Positions 50,621-59,843 are shown, counted from the stretch's first letter. The stretch is DNA of 64,000 bases from an uncultured Collinsella sp. (GCA_938005465.1 CALLNU010000033.1:1-64000), one strand, 5' to 3'. The notes: generated by a model from the letters alone, not told the origin. Numbers and translations: made by a program.

Positions 50621-51687
50621 TATGCGTTCCCCTGTTTGGTGCCCTTCATGCGGTACAGGGAGTCCGCAAGAATGGCAGGGTTGTTAACGCCAAAGTCGCC
50701 CAGGCGCTCCGGATCCTCGCTGATGTCGTCCATGAGCTCCTGCAGCGAGCCGTACTCGTCGACGATCTTCTCGGCCACGCCGTCGCGCACGACGGACACG
50801 CGCGAAAGCGTGCGCAGGCCCAGCGGCGTCATGACGGAGTCCTCGTCCAGGTCGTCGTAACCCAGAACTGCCGCCACGTGCTGCGGGTCGGACAGGTCCT
50901 TAGGCGTCATGCGGCTCAGCTCGGCGCGGATCTTCTCGGCGTTGGTCTCAGAGGAATCGCTTGCGTAGTCGCGGATCATCAAGTCGTATTCGGTATCCAT
51001 GCTGGAGCCCGCGAGCTGCTCGAGCTGCATCTGCACGAGCTTGCCCTGGTTACCCAGCTTGACGATGCAATCCTTAAGCTCGGTCTTTGCCTGCTGCATG
51101 ATCTCGAAACTCGAGAAGATGCCGGTGATATCGGCGAGCGTGACGTAGTCGTCGAGCTCAAGGGCCGTCAGGCGCAGCAAGGAGCGATCGAGCGACTGAC
51201 GGGTGGTCTGAAGCGTGGCGACGAGCTGGTTGACCGAGCTCATGATGGTGGTGACGGGCTGGATCTCGTAGCTCTTGCCGTGGACGTACACGTTGACAAC
51301 GGCGCGACGAGCCGAAACCGAGATCACGATGGCATCGGTGAGCACCGACATGCGAGCGGCAGTACGGTGACGCATGCCCGTCTCACTCGTGGCAAGCGAG
51401 GGATCGGGATTGAGGTGGAAGTTGGCGCGCAGGATCTGGGTGAGGTCGCCATCGATAACGATGGCGCCGTCCATCTTGGAAAGCTCGAACAGGCGGTTCG
51501 AGGTAAACGAAATGTTGAGCGGGAAGCCGTCGTTACCGGCAGCGAGCACGTTTTCGGTGTCGCCGACGCAGATAAGGGCGCCCAGGTGACCGGCGATGAT
51601 CATGTCGAGGGCGGTGCGGATCGGCTGACCAGGTGCCGTCAGGCGGATGGCCTGTTCCATACGCTTTTGCAGCTCGTTCTTATCCAA
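50620..51687 (-). CDS. disA: DNA integrity scanning diadenylate cyclase DisA
   Basis: The 355-residue protein makes cyclic di-AMP from ATP and scans DNA for branched structures. The N-terminal DAC domain shows MDGAIVIDGDL (the DGA motif) and ETGMRHRTAARMS (the RHR motif). A helical linker and a C-terminal HhH domain follow (GYDDLDEDSVMTPLGLRTLS). The start is TTG 51687 behind GGGAG. It heads an operon with ispD and ispF; the more usual partner radA is not here. Confidence 0.95.
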   Translation of the reverse strand: MDKNELQKRMEQAIRLTAPGQPIRTALDMIIAGHLGALICVGDTENVLAAGNDGFPLNISFTSNRLFELSKMDGAIVIDGDLTQILRANFHLNPDPSLATSETGMRHRTAARMSVLTDAIVISVSARRAVVNVYVHGKSYEIQPVTTIMSSVNQLVATLQTTRQSLDRSLLRLTALELDDYVTLADITGIFSSFEIMQQAKTELKDCIVKLGNQGKLVQMQLEQLAGSSMDTEYDLMIRDYASDSSETNAEKIRAELSRMTPKDLSDPQHVAAVLGYDDLDEDSVMTPLGLRTLSRVSVVRDGVAEKIVDEYGSLQELMDDISEDPERLGDFGVNNPAILADSLYRMKGTKQGNA

Positions 51688-51847
51688 GGCATCGCTCCCA
51701 TCGTATACGCTCCATAAACGCTAAATAGTTTCTCACGGTTTGTCCCTGCGGCGCTTGCGAAATCCGATGCTTACAGAATGAGCGAACACAGCTGAGAGCC
51801 CAACCCAAATCAGCTGTTCATGTGGTAGCATCGGGATTCGCATAAAT

Positions 51848-51981
51848 GAGGGAGTAGTCGCGTGATCGGGTTCGCCTCCGGTGGCGCGGCAAGTCAACAC
51901 ACTGGCCGATGCGGCCTGGCTTGCCTTAATGAACGAGACTCGTGGCTGTGCGCGCAACGCGTACGCCACGGGTCTTTTTTG
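51848..51981 (+). ncRNA. Mn2+-sensing yybP-ykoY riboswitch
   Basis: The two conserved metal-binding loops are visible: GGGAGTAG near the 5' side and GTCAACACACTGGC, with the closing TTAATGAACGAGAC. It is followed by a terminator in which GACTCGTGGC pairs with GCCACGGGTC before TTTTTT. The gene downstream is mntP, the usual target. Mn2+ binding should favour the antiterminated form and switch on export. Confidence 0.9.
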
Positions 51982-52033
51982 TTACTCCCCCAAGAGGTAC
52001 ACGCGGGCCCGCCCGCAGAGAGGGAGCCAGACT

Positions 52034-52612
52034 ATGGGACTCGCAGAGCTTGTGTTGCTCGCTATCGGCCTTTCTATGGACGCTTTTGCCGTATCCATCT
52101 GCAAGGGCCTTGGCATGAAAAGGATCAACCTTAAGGTCGCCGTGATACTCGGCCTGTTCTTTGGCGGTTTCCAGGCCGGCATGCCCGTAATTGGGTGGGC
52201 CCTTGGTAGCCAGTTCATGGGCATCATCAGCCCCATCGACCACTGGATCGCCTTTATCCTGCTCGCCTTTATCGGCGGCAAGATGCTGTGGGAAGCCTTT
52301 ACTGAGGACGAGAACGAAGGCGACGGCAAGGATGCCGAAAAGATCGACCTGGGCGAATATCTAATCCTTGCCATCGCCACCTCGATTGACGCGCTTGCCG
52401 TGGGCATCTCGTTTGCCGCGCTCTCGGTCGATATCGTTCCCGCCGTGTCGCTCATTGGCATCACGACCTTTGTCTTCTCCGTTGCCGGCGTAGCGATCGG
52501 CCACACCTTTGGCGCGCGCTACGAAAAGCCCGCCACCATCGTGGGTGGCGTCGTGCTCGTCCTCATCGGCCTCAAGATTTTGCTGGAGCATCTGGGGATT
52601 TTGGCGCTGTAA
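52034..52612 (+). CDS. mntP: Manganese efflux pump MntP
   Basis: A 192-residue membrane protein with six hydrophobic segments in two repeats. The first contains LAIGLSMDAFAVSICKGLGM, the second ILAIATSIDALAVGISFAAL, both with the Asp expected to bind Mn2+. ATG 52034 follows AGGGAG; the open frame upstream lies inside the riboswitch. Its control by the yybP-ykoY element agrees with Mn detoxification. Confidence 0.95.
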   Translation: MGLAELVLLAIGLSMDAFAVSICKGLGMKRINLKVAVILGLFFGGFQAGMPVIGWALGSQFMGIISPIDHWIAFILLAFIGGKMLWEAFTEDENEGDGKDAEKIDLGEYLILAIATSIDALAVGISFAALSVDIVPAVSLIGITTFVFSVAGVAIGHTFGARYEKPATIVGGVVLVLIGLKILLEHLGILAL

Positions 52613-52641
52613 AACACCCTTCAAAACTAAACGTCCGGATG

Positions 52642-52674
52642 AGGCCTCATGCAGAGTTTTGCATGAGGCCTTTT
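52642..52674 (+). terminator. mntP terminator that contains a HipB half-site
   Basis: AGGCCTCATGC pairs with GCATGAGGCCT around AGAGTTTT, ending in TTTT. The sequence GCAGAGTTTTGCATG within it differs by one base from the hipBA operator half-site that follows. Confidence 0.88.
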
Positions 52675-52676
52675 CA

Positions 52677-52717
52677 TGCAGACTTTTGCATGTCATACTA
52701 TGATGCAAAAGTCTGCA
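52677..52717. promoter_or_regulatory. hipBA operator
   Basis: TGCAGACTTTTGCAT (52677-52691) and ATGCAAAAGTCTGCA (52703-52717) are perfect 15-bp inverted arms around GTCATACTATG, which may hold the -10 box (TACTAT). The right arm ends 15 bases before the hipB start. Confidence 0.85.
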
Positions 52718-52732
52718 CGTTAGGAGATCGCC

Positions 52733-53164
52733 GTGGATACCCTTCCCATCACCACACCGCGCCAAGCTGGCATCTACGTGCGCCAGGCACGCGAGGCTCA
52801 GGGTCTCACCCGTGCCGCCCTCGCTAATAAGGCCGGTGTTTCGGAGCGCCTGCTCGCATCGCTCGAGCTGGGAGATGCCACGGGCATTCGGCTCGACAAG
52901 CTGTTGACCGTCTTTAACGCACTCGGCATAGGTCTCTTTGCGCAAAGCGATAACGACTCCATCGCATCACCCTCCGAACATCCGATGACGATAGCGGACC
53001 TCCCTATCGCGAACTCGAATGCCCTGCCAAAGCCAAGCGTAGGCAGACGACCCGCTCGACAAGGAACGCCAGCTTTCTATGGTTCCTTGCTGGCCCAAAT
53101 CGCAGCCGAGCAAGGCCTTTCCGGCACTTCAGACCTCTCCTTTGGCTGTAAGGTTGTGAAATAA
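52733..53164 (+). CDS. hipB: HipB-like antitoxin, XRE-family HTH protein
   Basis: The 143-residue protein has a Cro/C1-type helix-turn-helix in residues about 12-70 (VRQAREAQGLTRAALANKAG, VSERLLASLELGDATGIRLD), then a Pro/Ser-rich linker and a tail. It starts with GTG 52733 behind AGGAG and ends directly against hipA. HipB binds its operator and the HipA kinase and keeps the kinase inactive. The tail after the HTH is longer than in E. coli HipB. Confidence 0.88.
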   Translation: MDTLPITTPRQAGIYVRQAREAQGLTRAALANKAGVSERLLASLELGDATGIRLDKLLTVFNALGIGLFAQSDNDSIASPSEHPMTIADLPIANSNALPKPSVGRRPARQGTPAFYGSLLAQIAAEQGLSGTSDLSFGCKVVK

Positions 53165-54469
53165 ATGGCAGAAATGGAGCTTGCGACCTTCATTTGTGGC
53201 GAAATCGCCGGCACTCTCCGGCAAGACGAGCATGGACTCTGCAGCTTTGTATACGCCCCAACCTATCGCGGAGCACCGCTATCGTTAACAATGCCGCTTT
53301 CCAATCGCACATATGGCCATAACATCGTCCGTCCGTTCCTATTTGGCCTTTTGCCCGACAGCCAAGAGCAGCGTCGCGCTATTGCCGCCGAGCATGACGT
53401 TGCATCCAACAACCCCGTCGCCCTCTTGTGCCATATCGGTCTTGACTGCGCGGGGGCCGTTCAGTTTTGTCGAGCCGATCAATTAGATGCCGCCCACGGC
53501 AGGGTCTCAGCATACCGCCCGCTTACCAATTCTCAAATCGCTCACAAGCTCAAAGCAATTCGCGATGACGAAAGAGAGACATGGATGGGCTCCAACGAAA
53601 GCTGGTCCCTGGGCGGCAACCAAGGCAAATTTGCACTAGCTTGGCATGATGGACAATGGTGCGAATGTCTAGGGTCATCCCCCACTACCCATATCTTCAA
53701 AAATGGTGTCGTTGGGTTCAAACATCAGGCCTTAAACGAATTCGTCTGCATGAAAACAGCTCGGCGTGTTGGCATTCCAACTGCCAACGTCTCCTATTGC
53801 ACATTTGAAGACGAAGCTGCGCTCGTCGTTGAACGGTACGACAGAATGGTCAATAGCAGCGGAAATATCGAAAGGCTGCATCAGGAGGACTTTTGCCAGG
53901 CACTCGGTGTATTGCCAACCCAGAAATACACCGCCGACGGAGGACCAACTACACGAGACATCCAAGAACGACTGATTAACACAGTCCCCCACCACATGAA
54001 TCTTGTGCTTTTTACCTATATGTTGTTCTATAACGCCATTATCGGAGCGCCTGACGCACACGCTAAAAACTACTCGCTCATCCTAGGCAAAGGCACAAAC
54101 GCGGCGCTCGCACCCATGTACGATGTCGCATCGGGCTTAGCATACGAACGTATGCGGCGAAAAGCGCGCCTCGCCATGAGCGTTGGCGGCGAAAATCGTG
54201 TGGGGCGAATCGGTCCAGGCGCTATCCGCCGATACCACGGTATGGGCGATCCCGCGCTGGAGGCGGCGCTTACCGATGCCGGGCTATCCGAGAAGTTTTG
54301 CTTTGCGACCATGATGGACCTCGCCTACGAGGTACCCATTTGCATGGAAGAGGTCATGGACGAATACGCCGACCTGCCCGGCATGGCGGACCTGCGCGAG
54401 CATATGCTCGGCCCCGTCCGCGAAAACTGCCAGCGCACCCTCGACCTCATCAGGGCAGAAATGGACTAG
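53165..54469 (+). CDS. hipA: HipA-family serine/threonine kinase toxin
   Basis: The 434-residue protein matches the HipA length of 440. The N-terminal subdomain (FVYAPTYRGAPLSLTMPLSN, RPFLFGLLPDSQEQR) is followed by the kinase domain: phosphate-binding loop SLGGNQGKFAL, catalytic GAPDAHAKNYSLILG and metal Asp in LAPMYDVASGLAYE. HipA phosphorylates glutamyl-tRNA synthetase in E. coli and induces persistence. ATG 53165 directly follows the hipB stop. All key residues look present. Confidence 0.93.
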   Translation: MAEMELATFICGEIAGTLRQDEHGLCSFVYAPTYRGAPLSLTMPLSNRTYGHNIVRPFLFGLLPDSQEQRRAIAAEHDVASNNPVALLCHIGLDCAGAVQFCRADQLDAAHGRVSAYRPLTNSQIAHKLKAIRDDERETWMGSNESWSLGGNQGKFALAWHDGQWCECLGSSPTTHIFKNGVVGFKHQALNEFVCMKTARRVGIPTANVSYCTFEDEAALVVERYDRMVNSSGNIERLHQEDFCQALGVLPTQKYTADGGPTTRDIQERLINTVPHHMNLVLFTYMLFYNAIIGAPDAHAKNYSLILGKGTNAALAPMYDVASGLAYERMRRKARLAMSVGGENRVGRIGPGAIRRYHGMGDPALEAALTDAGLSEKFCFATMMDLAYEVPICMEEVMDEYADLPGMADLREHMLGPVRENCQRTLDLIRAEMD

Positions 54470-54500
54470 GTGGCCGTAATTTCGCAATTATCAAACAAAA

Positions 54501-54540
54501 GAGGGGGGCACCCGTCGCAAACGCTCGAATGCCCCCTCTC
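54501..54540. terminator. Terminator between hipA and pepD (bidirectional)
   Basis: GAGGGGGCA pairs with TGCCCCCTC around a 24-base loop. It serves two convergent genes. Confidence 0.75.
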
Positions 54541-54595
54541 GTAATGTCATTTGCAATCCGCTAGCACGTGGCTCGGACTGCTGCTAGCGCAACCT

Positions 54596-56053
54596 TTACG
54601 CAGCGAGGCGCTTGAGCACGTCGATGAGCAGCTCGTAGAAGCGCTCGGCAGAAGCGAGCTCCATGCTCTCGTCCGGGGTGTGGACATCGGAGAGCGTCGG
54701 ACCCACGGCGATGGCGTCCAGGCCGTGCAGGGCCTCGGCAAACAGGCCGCACTCAAGGCCGGCGTGAATGGACTCGATGCGCAGCTCGGAGCCAAAGAGC
54801 TCGCGATAGCTCTCGACAAAGATGTCGCGGACCGGCGAATGCTCGGCATAGCTCCAGCCGGGATACTCGAACTCAAACTTGGCGTCGAAGCCCAGGACAT
54901 CGGCAAGCGTCTGCAGGCGGTCCTTGAACTCGTTCTGCAGCGAGGTGATCGAGGAGCGCGGGGACAGCATGATCTTGACCTGGTCGTCAGAGGTGGCAAC
55001 CACACCGATGTTGGAGGAAACCTCGACGGAGCCGTCGGTGGCGACGTTGCGGCGAATCACGCCGTTAGGGGCAAGACGCAGGGCACGGATGAGGGCAAGC
55101 GCGGACTTCTCGTCCATGGCCTCGACCTCGGCGTCGTCGGCAATCTCGACGGTGCAGGTAAAGCCGGGGTCAAAGACCTCGAGCTCGGCAGTAACGTCGG
55201 CGATGATGCCCTTTGCGATCTGGGCCGCGGCCTCGGCGGCAGCGTGGTCGGCGTAGACCAGAACAGCTTTGCACTCACGGTTGATGGCGTTGTCCTTGGT
55301 GCCGCCGTTAAAGCTAACGATGGCGGGCTCGCCGGCGACCATCAGGCGGTCGATGATGCGGGCCATGATGAGGTTGCCGTTGCCGCGCTCCAGGTGGATA
55401 TCGCTGCCGGAGTGGCCGCCCAGCAGGCCGGAGATGTCGAGCGTGAGGGTGCTACCGGTCTTGTGCTCGCGCGCGATCGGGCAGGTGTAGGTAACGACGA
55501 CGCCGCCGGCGCAGCTGACGGTGGCAACGCCCTCTTCCTCAGAGTCAAGGTTAATCATGGTGCGGGCGCTAATCTGGGACTTGTCGAGCGTCTCGGCGCC
55601 AACCAGGCCAGTCTCCTCGTCGGTGGTGAACACGCACTCGAGGGCCGGATGAGCAATCGAATCGTCGTTGAGCACAGTGAGCATCAGAGCGACGGCAATA
55701 CCGTTGTCGGCGCCCAGAGTGGTGCCGTTAGCGGTGAGGACGCCGTCCTTGACGACCAGGTCGATACCATCAGTCGTAAAGTCGTGCTCAACGGAGCCCA
55801 GCTTGTCGCACACCATGTCGATGTGGCCCTGCAGCATCACGGTCGGGGCATTCTCGGCGCCGGCAGATGCGGGCTTGCGAATGATGACGTTGTAGACCTC
55901 GTCCTGATACACATCGAGACCGCGCTCCTTGGCAAACGCGACCAGGAAATCGCTGATGCCCTTCTCGTTGCCAGACCCACGGGGGATCGCGCTGACCTCC
56001 TCAAAGAAATGGAACAGCTGGGCGGGCTCGTAGCCGGTAATCTTGTAGTCCAT
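54596..56053 (-). CDS. pepD: Aminoacyl-histidine dipeptidase (M20 family)
   Basis: The 485-residue cytoplasmic zinc dipeptidase matches E. coli PepD (485 residues). Metal-binding motifs are MLQGHIDMVCDK, GTTLGADNGIAVAL, TTDEETGLVGAE, LDSEEEG and IHAGLECGLF. ATG 56053 (MDYKITGYEP) follows AAGGAGG; the frame continues upstream without a site. It is a single-gene unit. Confidence 0.95.
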   Translation of the reverse strand: MDYKITGYEPAQLFHFFEEVSAIPRGSGNEKGISDFLVAFAKERGLDVYQDEVYNVIIRKPASAGAENAPTVMLQGHIDMVCDKLGSVEHDFTTDGIDLVVKDGVLTANGTTLGADNGIAVALMLTVLNDDSIAHPALECVFTTDEETGLVGAETLDKSQISARTMINLDSEEEGVATVSCAGGVVVTYTCPIAREHKTGSTLTLDISGLLGGHSGSDIHLERGNGNLIMARIIDRLMVAGEPAIVSFNGGTKDNAINRECKAVLVYADHAAAEAAAQIAKGIIADVTAELEVFDPGFTCTVEIADDAEVEAMDEKSALALIRALRLAPNGVIRRNVATDGSVEVSSNIGVVATSDDQVKIMLSPRSSITSLQNEFKDRLQTLADVLGFDAKFEFEYPGWSYAEHSPVRDIFVESYRELFGSELRIESIHAGLECGLFAEALHGLDAIAVGPTLSDVHTPDESMELASAERFYELLIDVLKRLAA

Positions 56054-56201
56054 GGTGCCTCCTTGGCGCAACTGGTTAGACAATAAGACATGCGCCTTGT
56101 ATATTCCCAGACTTTACGTGCATAAACCAGTCGAAAACGCCGAGCGCCCTCGCATCATCGGCTAACGGCGAGGAAACGCCACTTTATCAAGATAAAGCAG
56201 G

Positions 56202-56729
56202 TTAGACGGGCCGTGCCGAAGGGACGTTGGACCCTTCAACCAACTTCAACGCCTGTTGAACATTAATGCATACACCATTGGTATGTTTGATGAGATTTTT
56301 GTCCTCTGTCACGACGTAATCGGCATCAATGCGATTGGCGACGCCCAGCATCAGGTCGTCCTCAAAGTCGTTGTGATGATACTTGAACACAAAGGAGTCG
56401 AAGACCTCGTCTGCACCGACCGAGGCAATAATCGACTTTTGCCGAATCAGGCGAACGCACGCCCACGCTGTCTCGTCGGCACCGGCGATGGCTTCGGGAG
56501 TGAGAGCCCCCTCACGGCGGGCGTCGGCCTTCATCGTCCTTCCCAGAATGTAATAGACGTCTTTGACAGACAGGGAGGACGAGAAGAGGACGATATCCTC
56601 CGCTTCCGCCGCGCGAGAAAGGAGCTCGACTATCGGCCTGGTCGCATTCGTGCGAGCGAGAAAGTAATCTAGCCAGACGTTCGTGTCGATCAACAGCTTG
56701 AGCACACGTTTCGTTCCGACGCCGCTCAT
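56202..56729 (-). CDS. PIN-domain toxin
   Basis: A 175-residue PIN-type ribonuclease. The catalytic Asp residues are visible in LLIDTNVWLDYFL (residue 17-29), the second acidic group in NDFEDDLMLGVANRIDAD and the last Asp in VVTEDKNLIKH. ATG 56729 overlaps the antitoxin stop by 4 bases (ATGA), as usual for toxin-antitoxin pairs. The partner is RelB-like, an unusual though known combination with a PIN toxin. Confidence 0.88.
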   Translation of the reverse strand: MSGVGTKRVLKLLIDTNVWLDYFLARTNATRPIVELLSRAAEAEDIVLFSSSLSVKDVYYILGRTMKADARREGALTPEAIAGADETAWACVRLIRQKSIIASVGADEVFDSFVFKYHHNDFEDDLMLGVANRIDADYVVTEDKNLIKHTNGVCINVQQALKLVEGSNVPSARPV

Positions 56730-57094
56730 AATTCGATCCAATCGCTGAATCTCTCGCTCATCATTTGATCGTATAACTCGTCGTAATCAAAGGCTTCATC
56801 GGGGCTCGGCCTCTGAATCGAGAACCGCTCATAAAAATTCGAAATTAACGCAGCCCCTTCCGAGACGCGGGACGAACTCGCCTTCGATCGTATGTCGTCA
56901 GGCAGGACTTCGTCATCATTCTTTTTTGCGACGGGCATATGACCGTTCTCGGTCAAGTACTGCCACAGCTCCCTCACAGCTTGTGACGGCGTCATGCCGA
57001 TATGCGCCAGCACGGCGTCCCCAGCCTCTTTGAGTTGGCGATCCATGCGCACATTCATCTGGACCGGCCGTGAGTCGAGTACCGATATTGGCAT
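56726..57094 (-). CDS. RelB/DinJ-like antitoxin
   Basis: The 122-residue protein has an N-terminal ribbon-helix-helix (VQMNVRMDRQLKEAGDAVLA, MTPSQAVRELWQYLTENGHM), as in RelB/DinJ. The C-terminal tail is acidic (FDYDELYDQMMSERFSDW) and should wrap round the toxin. ATG 57094 follows AGAAGGAG. A palindrome upstream (57108-57136) is a likely autoregulatory operator. Confidence 0.85.
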   Translation of the reverse strand: MPISVLDSRPVQMNVRMDRQLKEAGDAVLAHIGMTPSQAVRELWQYLTENGHMPVAKKNDDEVLPDDIRSKASSSRVSEGAALISNFYERFSIQRPSPDEAFDYDELYDQMMSERFSDWIEL

Positions 57095-57107
57095 GCTAGC
57101 TCCTTCT

Positions 57108-57136
57108 GCTATACATATTTATATTTCGAGTATAGC
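57108..57136. promoter_or_regulatory. Operator/promoter of the RelB-PIN pair
   Basis: GCTATAC (57108-57114) and GTATAGC (57130-57136) form an inverted repeat; the minus strand reads TATACT in the outer arm, a good -10 box. It starts 13 bases from the antitoxin start. Confidence 0.65.
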
Positions 57137-57153
57137 ACCATTTACTCATAAAA

Positions 57154-57181
57154 AAGGGGCGCCCCGACAGGAGTGCCCCTT
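57154..57181 (-). terminator. Terminator behind clpC
   Basis: AAGGGGC pairs with GCCCCTT around a 14-base loop; the minus strand continues TTTTTATGAG. Confidence 0.75.
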
Positions 57182-57200
57182 CGCAAAGCTATGTTACGCC

Positions 57201-59843
57201 CTACAGCGCGCCGGAACCGGCTTGCATCATGCCGCCGGGGCCCGAGGTCACGCCGCCGCTCACGGGCGCGGCGTTGCCGGTGTGCGGTACCGCCGGGGCG
57301 GTATCGCCACCAAGCGTGCCCGCCGGACGCGGTGCCGGGATCTCGCCCGTGCCGCGGCTAAAGACAAACTTGCCATCGGCCACGTCGCACAGGACGGTAT
57401 CGCCCTCGCCCCACTCGCCAGCCAGCAGTTCCTCGGACAGCGGATCCTCGATGAGCTTTTGGATGGCACGACGCAGCGGACGCGCGCCGTTGGTGAGGTC
57501 GGTACCCTCCGCCACAATCTTGTCGTAGGCCGCATCGGTAAGCTTGATGTTCATGCCGTTTGCGATCAGGCGCTGGCGCAGATCGTCCACCAGCAGGTGC
57601 GCAATCTTGGTCAGGTTCTCGCCCGAGAGCTTCTGGAACACCACGATGTCGTCGATACGGTTGAGCAGCTCGGGGCGGAACAGGCGCTTGAGCTCGCCCA
57701 TCGCGCGGCCGCGGATCTCACTCGAGGTGAGGCCCTGCTCGCCGGTGGTGCCAAAGCCAACGCTCGCATCCTGCGCGATCTCGCGGGCGCCCACGTTTGA
57801 CGTCATGATGATCACCGTATTGCGGAAGTCGACCGTCTTGCCCTGGCTATCGGTCAGACGGCCCTCCTCCAACACCTGCAGCAGGATATTGAAGATGTCG
57901 GGGTGCGCCTTCTCGATCTCGTCGAACAGCACGACCGAGTACGGGTGACGGCGAACAGCCTTGGTGAGCTGGCCGCCCTCGTCGTGGCCCACGTAACCCG
58001 GAGGGCTACCGATGAGCTTGGAGACCTCGAACTCACTGCCAAACTCCGACATATCGAAGCTGATGAGCGCGTCCTTGCTGCCAAAGAGATACTCGGCGAG
58101 CGTCTTGGCGAGCTCGGTTTTGCCCGTGCCGGTGGGGCCCAGGAAGATAAAGCTGCCGCCGGGGCGACGCGGGTCCTTGAGCGGCGAGCGGCTGCGGCGC
58201 ACGGCCTTGGCAACGGCCTCGACGGCCTCGTCCTGACCGATGATGCGCGTCTTGAGCACGCTTTCGGCCTGCAGCAGGCGGCGGCTCTCGCTCTCGGTGA
58301 GCGAGGACACCGGCACGCCCGAGGTCACGGACACGATGTCGGCAATCTGGGAGACATCGATGGTGAGCGGGCTGGCGTCGAGCTCGGCCGTCCAGGCAGC
58401 CTTGGCCTCGGCGAGCTCAATCTCGGCAGCCTTTTGCTGCTCGGTGATCTCGGCGGCCTTGTTCATGTCGTCGCTCTCGGTGGCCTCCTGCGCGGCGGCC
58501 TTAAGCTCCTCCACGCGATGCTCGGCCTCGCGCACCGGCTCGGGCGCGCGGTTGGCGGCGATGCGGGCGCGGGCGCCGGCCTCGTCAATGAGGTCGATGG
58601 CCTTATCGGGCAGGAAGCGATCCTGGATGTAGCGGTCGGAGAGGTTCGCGGCGGCCTCGATAGCACCCTGCGTATAGCGCACATGGTGGTGCTCCTCGTA
58701 GCGCGGCTTGAGCGCAGTCAGGATCTTGACCGTGTCCTCGACGCTCGGCTCCTCGACATCGATGGTCTGGAAGCGACGCTCGAAGGCCGGGTCCTTGGTG
58801 AGGTACTTGCGGAACTCCTCGGCCGTGGTGGCACCGATGATCTGGAAAGCACCGCGTGCGAGAACGGGCTTGAGCATGGAGCTCGCGTCGATGGAGCCCT
58901 CGGCAGAGCCGGCACCGATGATGGTGTGCATCTCGTCAATAAACAGGATGACGTCGTCAGCCTCGGTGGCCTCCTGGATCACGTTCTTGAGGCGCTCCTC
59001 AAACTCACCGCGATACTTGGCGCCCGCGACAAGACCCGGCAGGTCGAGCGTCCAGATATTCTGGTTCATGAGGTTCTCGGGCACGTTGCCGGCTGCAATC
59101 TGCTGAGCCAGGCCCTCGACGATGGCCGTCTTGCCCACGCCGGGGTCGCCCAGAATGAGCGGGTTGTTCTTGGTGCGGCGCGAAAGAATTTCCATCATAC
59201 GCTGGACTTCCTTTTCGCGACCAATTACAGGGTCGAGCTCGCCATCGCGCGCCTTTTGCGTGAGGTTGGTGGCGAACTGCTTGAGCGTATCGGTGCCGCT
59301 CCCCTTTTGCTGCGACGCGTCCGAGCCGCTAAAGAACGGCAGGCCCGCACCGGGACGCCCGGCACCGGCGCCGGCGAGCGGACGCTTCTTGTCCTGGTCC
59401 TTGGCGGTAAGTTTCTCGATAGCCTTTTTGATGGAGGCGGACGACACACCCAGGCGCATGAGGATGTCCATGGCCATGCCGTTACCCTCTTCGACGATGC
59501 CAATCAGCAAGTGCTCGGTCGACACGTAGGTCTGGTTGTTCTCACGTGCCACGCGGAAGGAGCGCTCCATCACGCTGATGACGAGCGGCGTAAAGGCAAG
59601 CTTGGCAGCCTCGGTCTCCTCGCTGGGCTCGGGAACCGTGGTCTGGACCTCCTTGAGGGTGTCCATGATGTCGTCGTAGGAGATATCGAGCGAGCGCAGC
59701 GCCTCGGCGGCGATGCCCTCGTCCTCCTTGGCGAGTGCGAGCAGCAGGTGCTCGGTGCCCACCTTATTTGAGTGCAGATCGAGCGCCTCCTGTTTGGCCA
59801 TCGACATGACCTTGCGCGCTCGATCGGTAAATCTATCTAACAT
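57201..59843 (-). CDS. clpC: ATP-dependent Clp protease ATP-binding subunit ClpC
   Basis: The 880-residue AAA+ unfoldase feeds substrates to ClpP. The N domain has two Clp repeats (MLDRFTDRARKVMSMAKQEA, KVGTEHLLLALAKEDEGIAA). AAA1 has GDPGVGKTAIVEGLAQ and VILFIDEMHTIIGAG; a UVR-like middle part (RVEELKAAAQEATESDDMNK) marks ClpC rather than ClpA/B; AAA2 has GPTGTGKTELAKTL and VVLFDEIEKAHPDI. The Gly-rich tail after about residue 850 is an addition. ATG 59843 follows AAGGAAA. CtsR and McsAB genes are absent here. Confidence 0.96.
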   Translation of the reverse strand: MLDRFTDRARKVMSMAKQEALDLHSNKVGTEHLLLALAKEDEGIAAEALRSLDISYDDIMDTLKEVQTTVPEPSEETEAAKLAFTPLVISVMERSFRVARENNQTYVSTEHLLIGIVEEGNGMAMDILMRLGVSSASIKKAIEKLTAKDQDKKRPLAGAGAGRPGAGLPFFSGSDASQQKGSGTDTLKQFATNLTQKARDGELDPVIGREKEVQRMMEILSRRTKNNPLILGDPGVGKTAIVEGLAQQIAAGNVPENLMNQNIWTLDLPGLVAGAKYRGEFEERLKNVIQEATEADDVILFIDEMHTIIGAGSAEGSIDASSMLKPVLARGAFQIIGATTAEEFRKYLTKDPAFERRFQTIDVEEPSVEDTVKILTALKPRYEEHHHVRYTQGAIEAAANLSDRYIQDRFLPDKAIDLIDEAGARARIAANRAPEPVREAEHRVEELKAAAQEATESDDMNKAAEITEQQKAAEIELAEAKAAWTAELDASPLTIDVSQIADIVSVTSGVPVSSLTESESRRLLQAESVLKTRIIGQDEAVEAVAKAVRRSRSPLKDPRRPGGSFIFLGPTGTGKTELAKTLAEYLFGSKDALISFDMSEFGSEFEVSKLIGSPPGYVGHDEGGQLTKAVRRHPYSVVLFDEIEKAHPDIFNILLQVLEEGRLTDSQGKTVDFRNTVIIMTSNVGAREIAQDASVGFGTTGEQGLTSSEIRGRAMGELKRLFRPELLNRIDDIVVFQKLSGENLTKIAHLLVDDLRQRLIANGMNIKLTDAAYDKIVAEGTDLTNGARPLRRAIQKLIEDPLSEELLAGEWGEGDTVLCDVADGKFVFSRGTGEIPAPRPAGTLGGDTAPAVPHTGNAAPVSGGVTSGPGGMMQAGSGAL

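Noticed and set aside
51881..52033. A longer MntP starting at 51881
   Set aside because: That sequence is the riboswitch and its terminator; ATG 52034 has a ribosome site and gives the normal family length.
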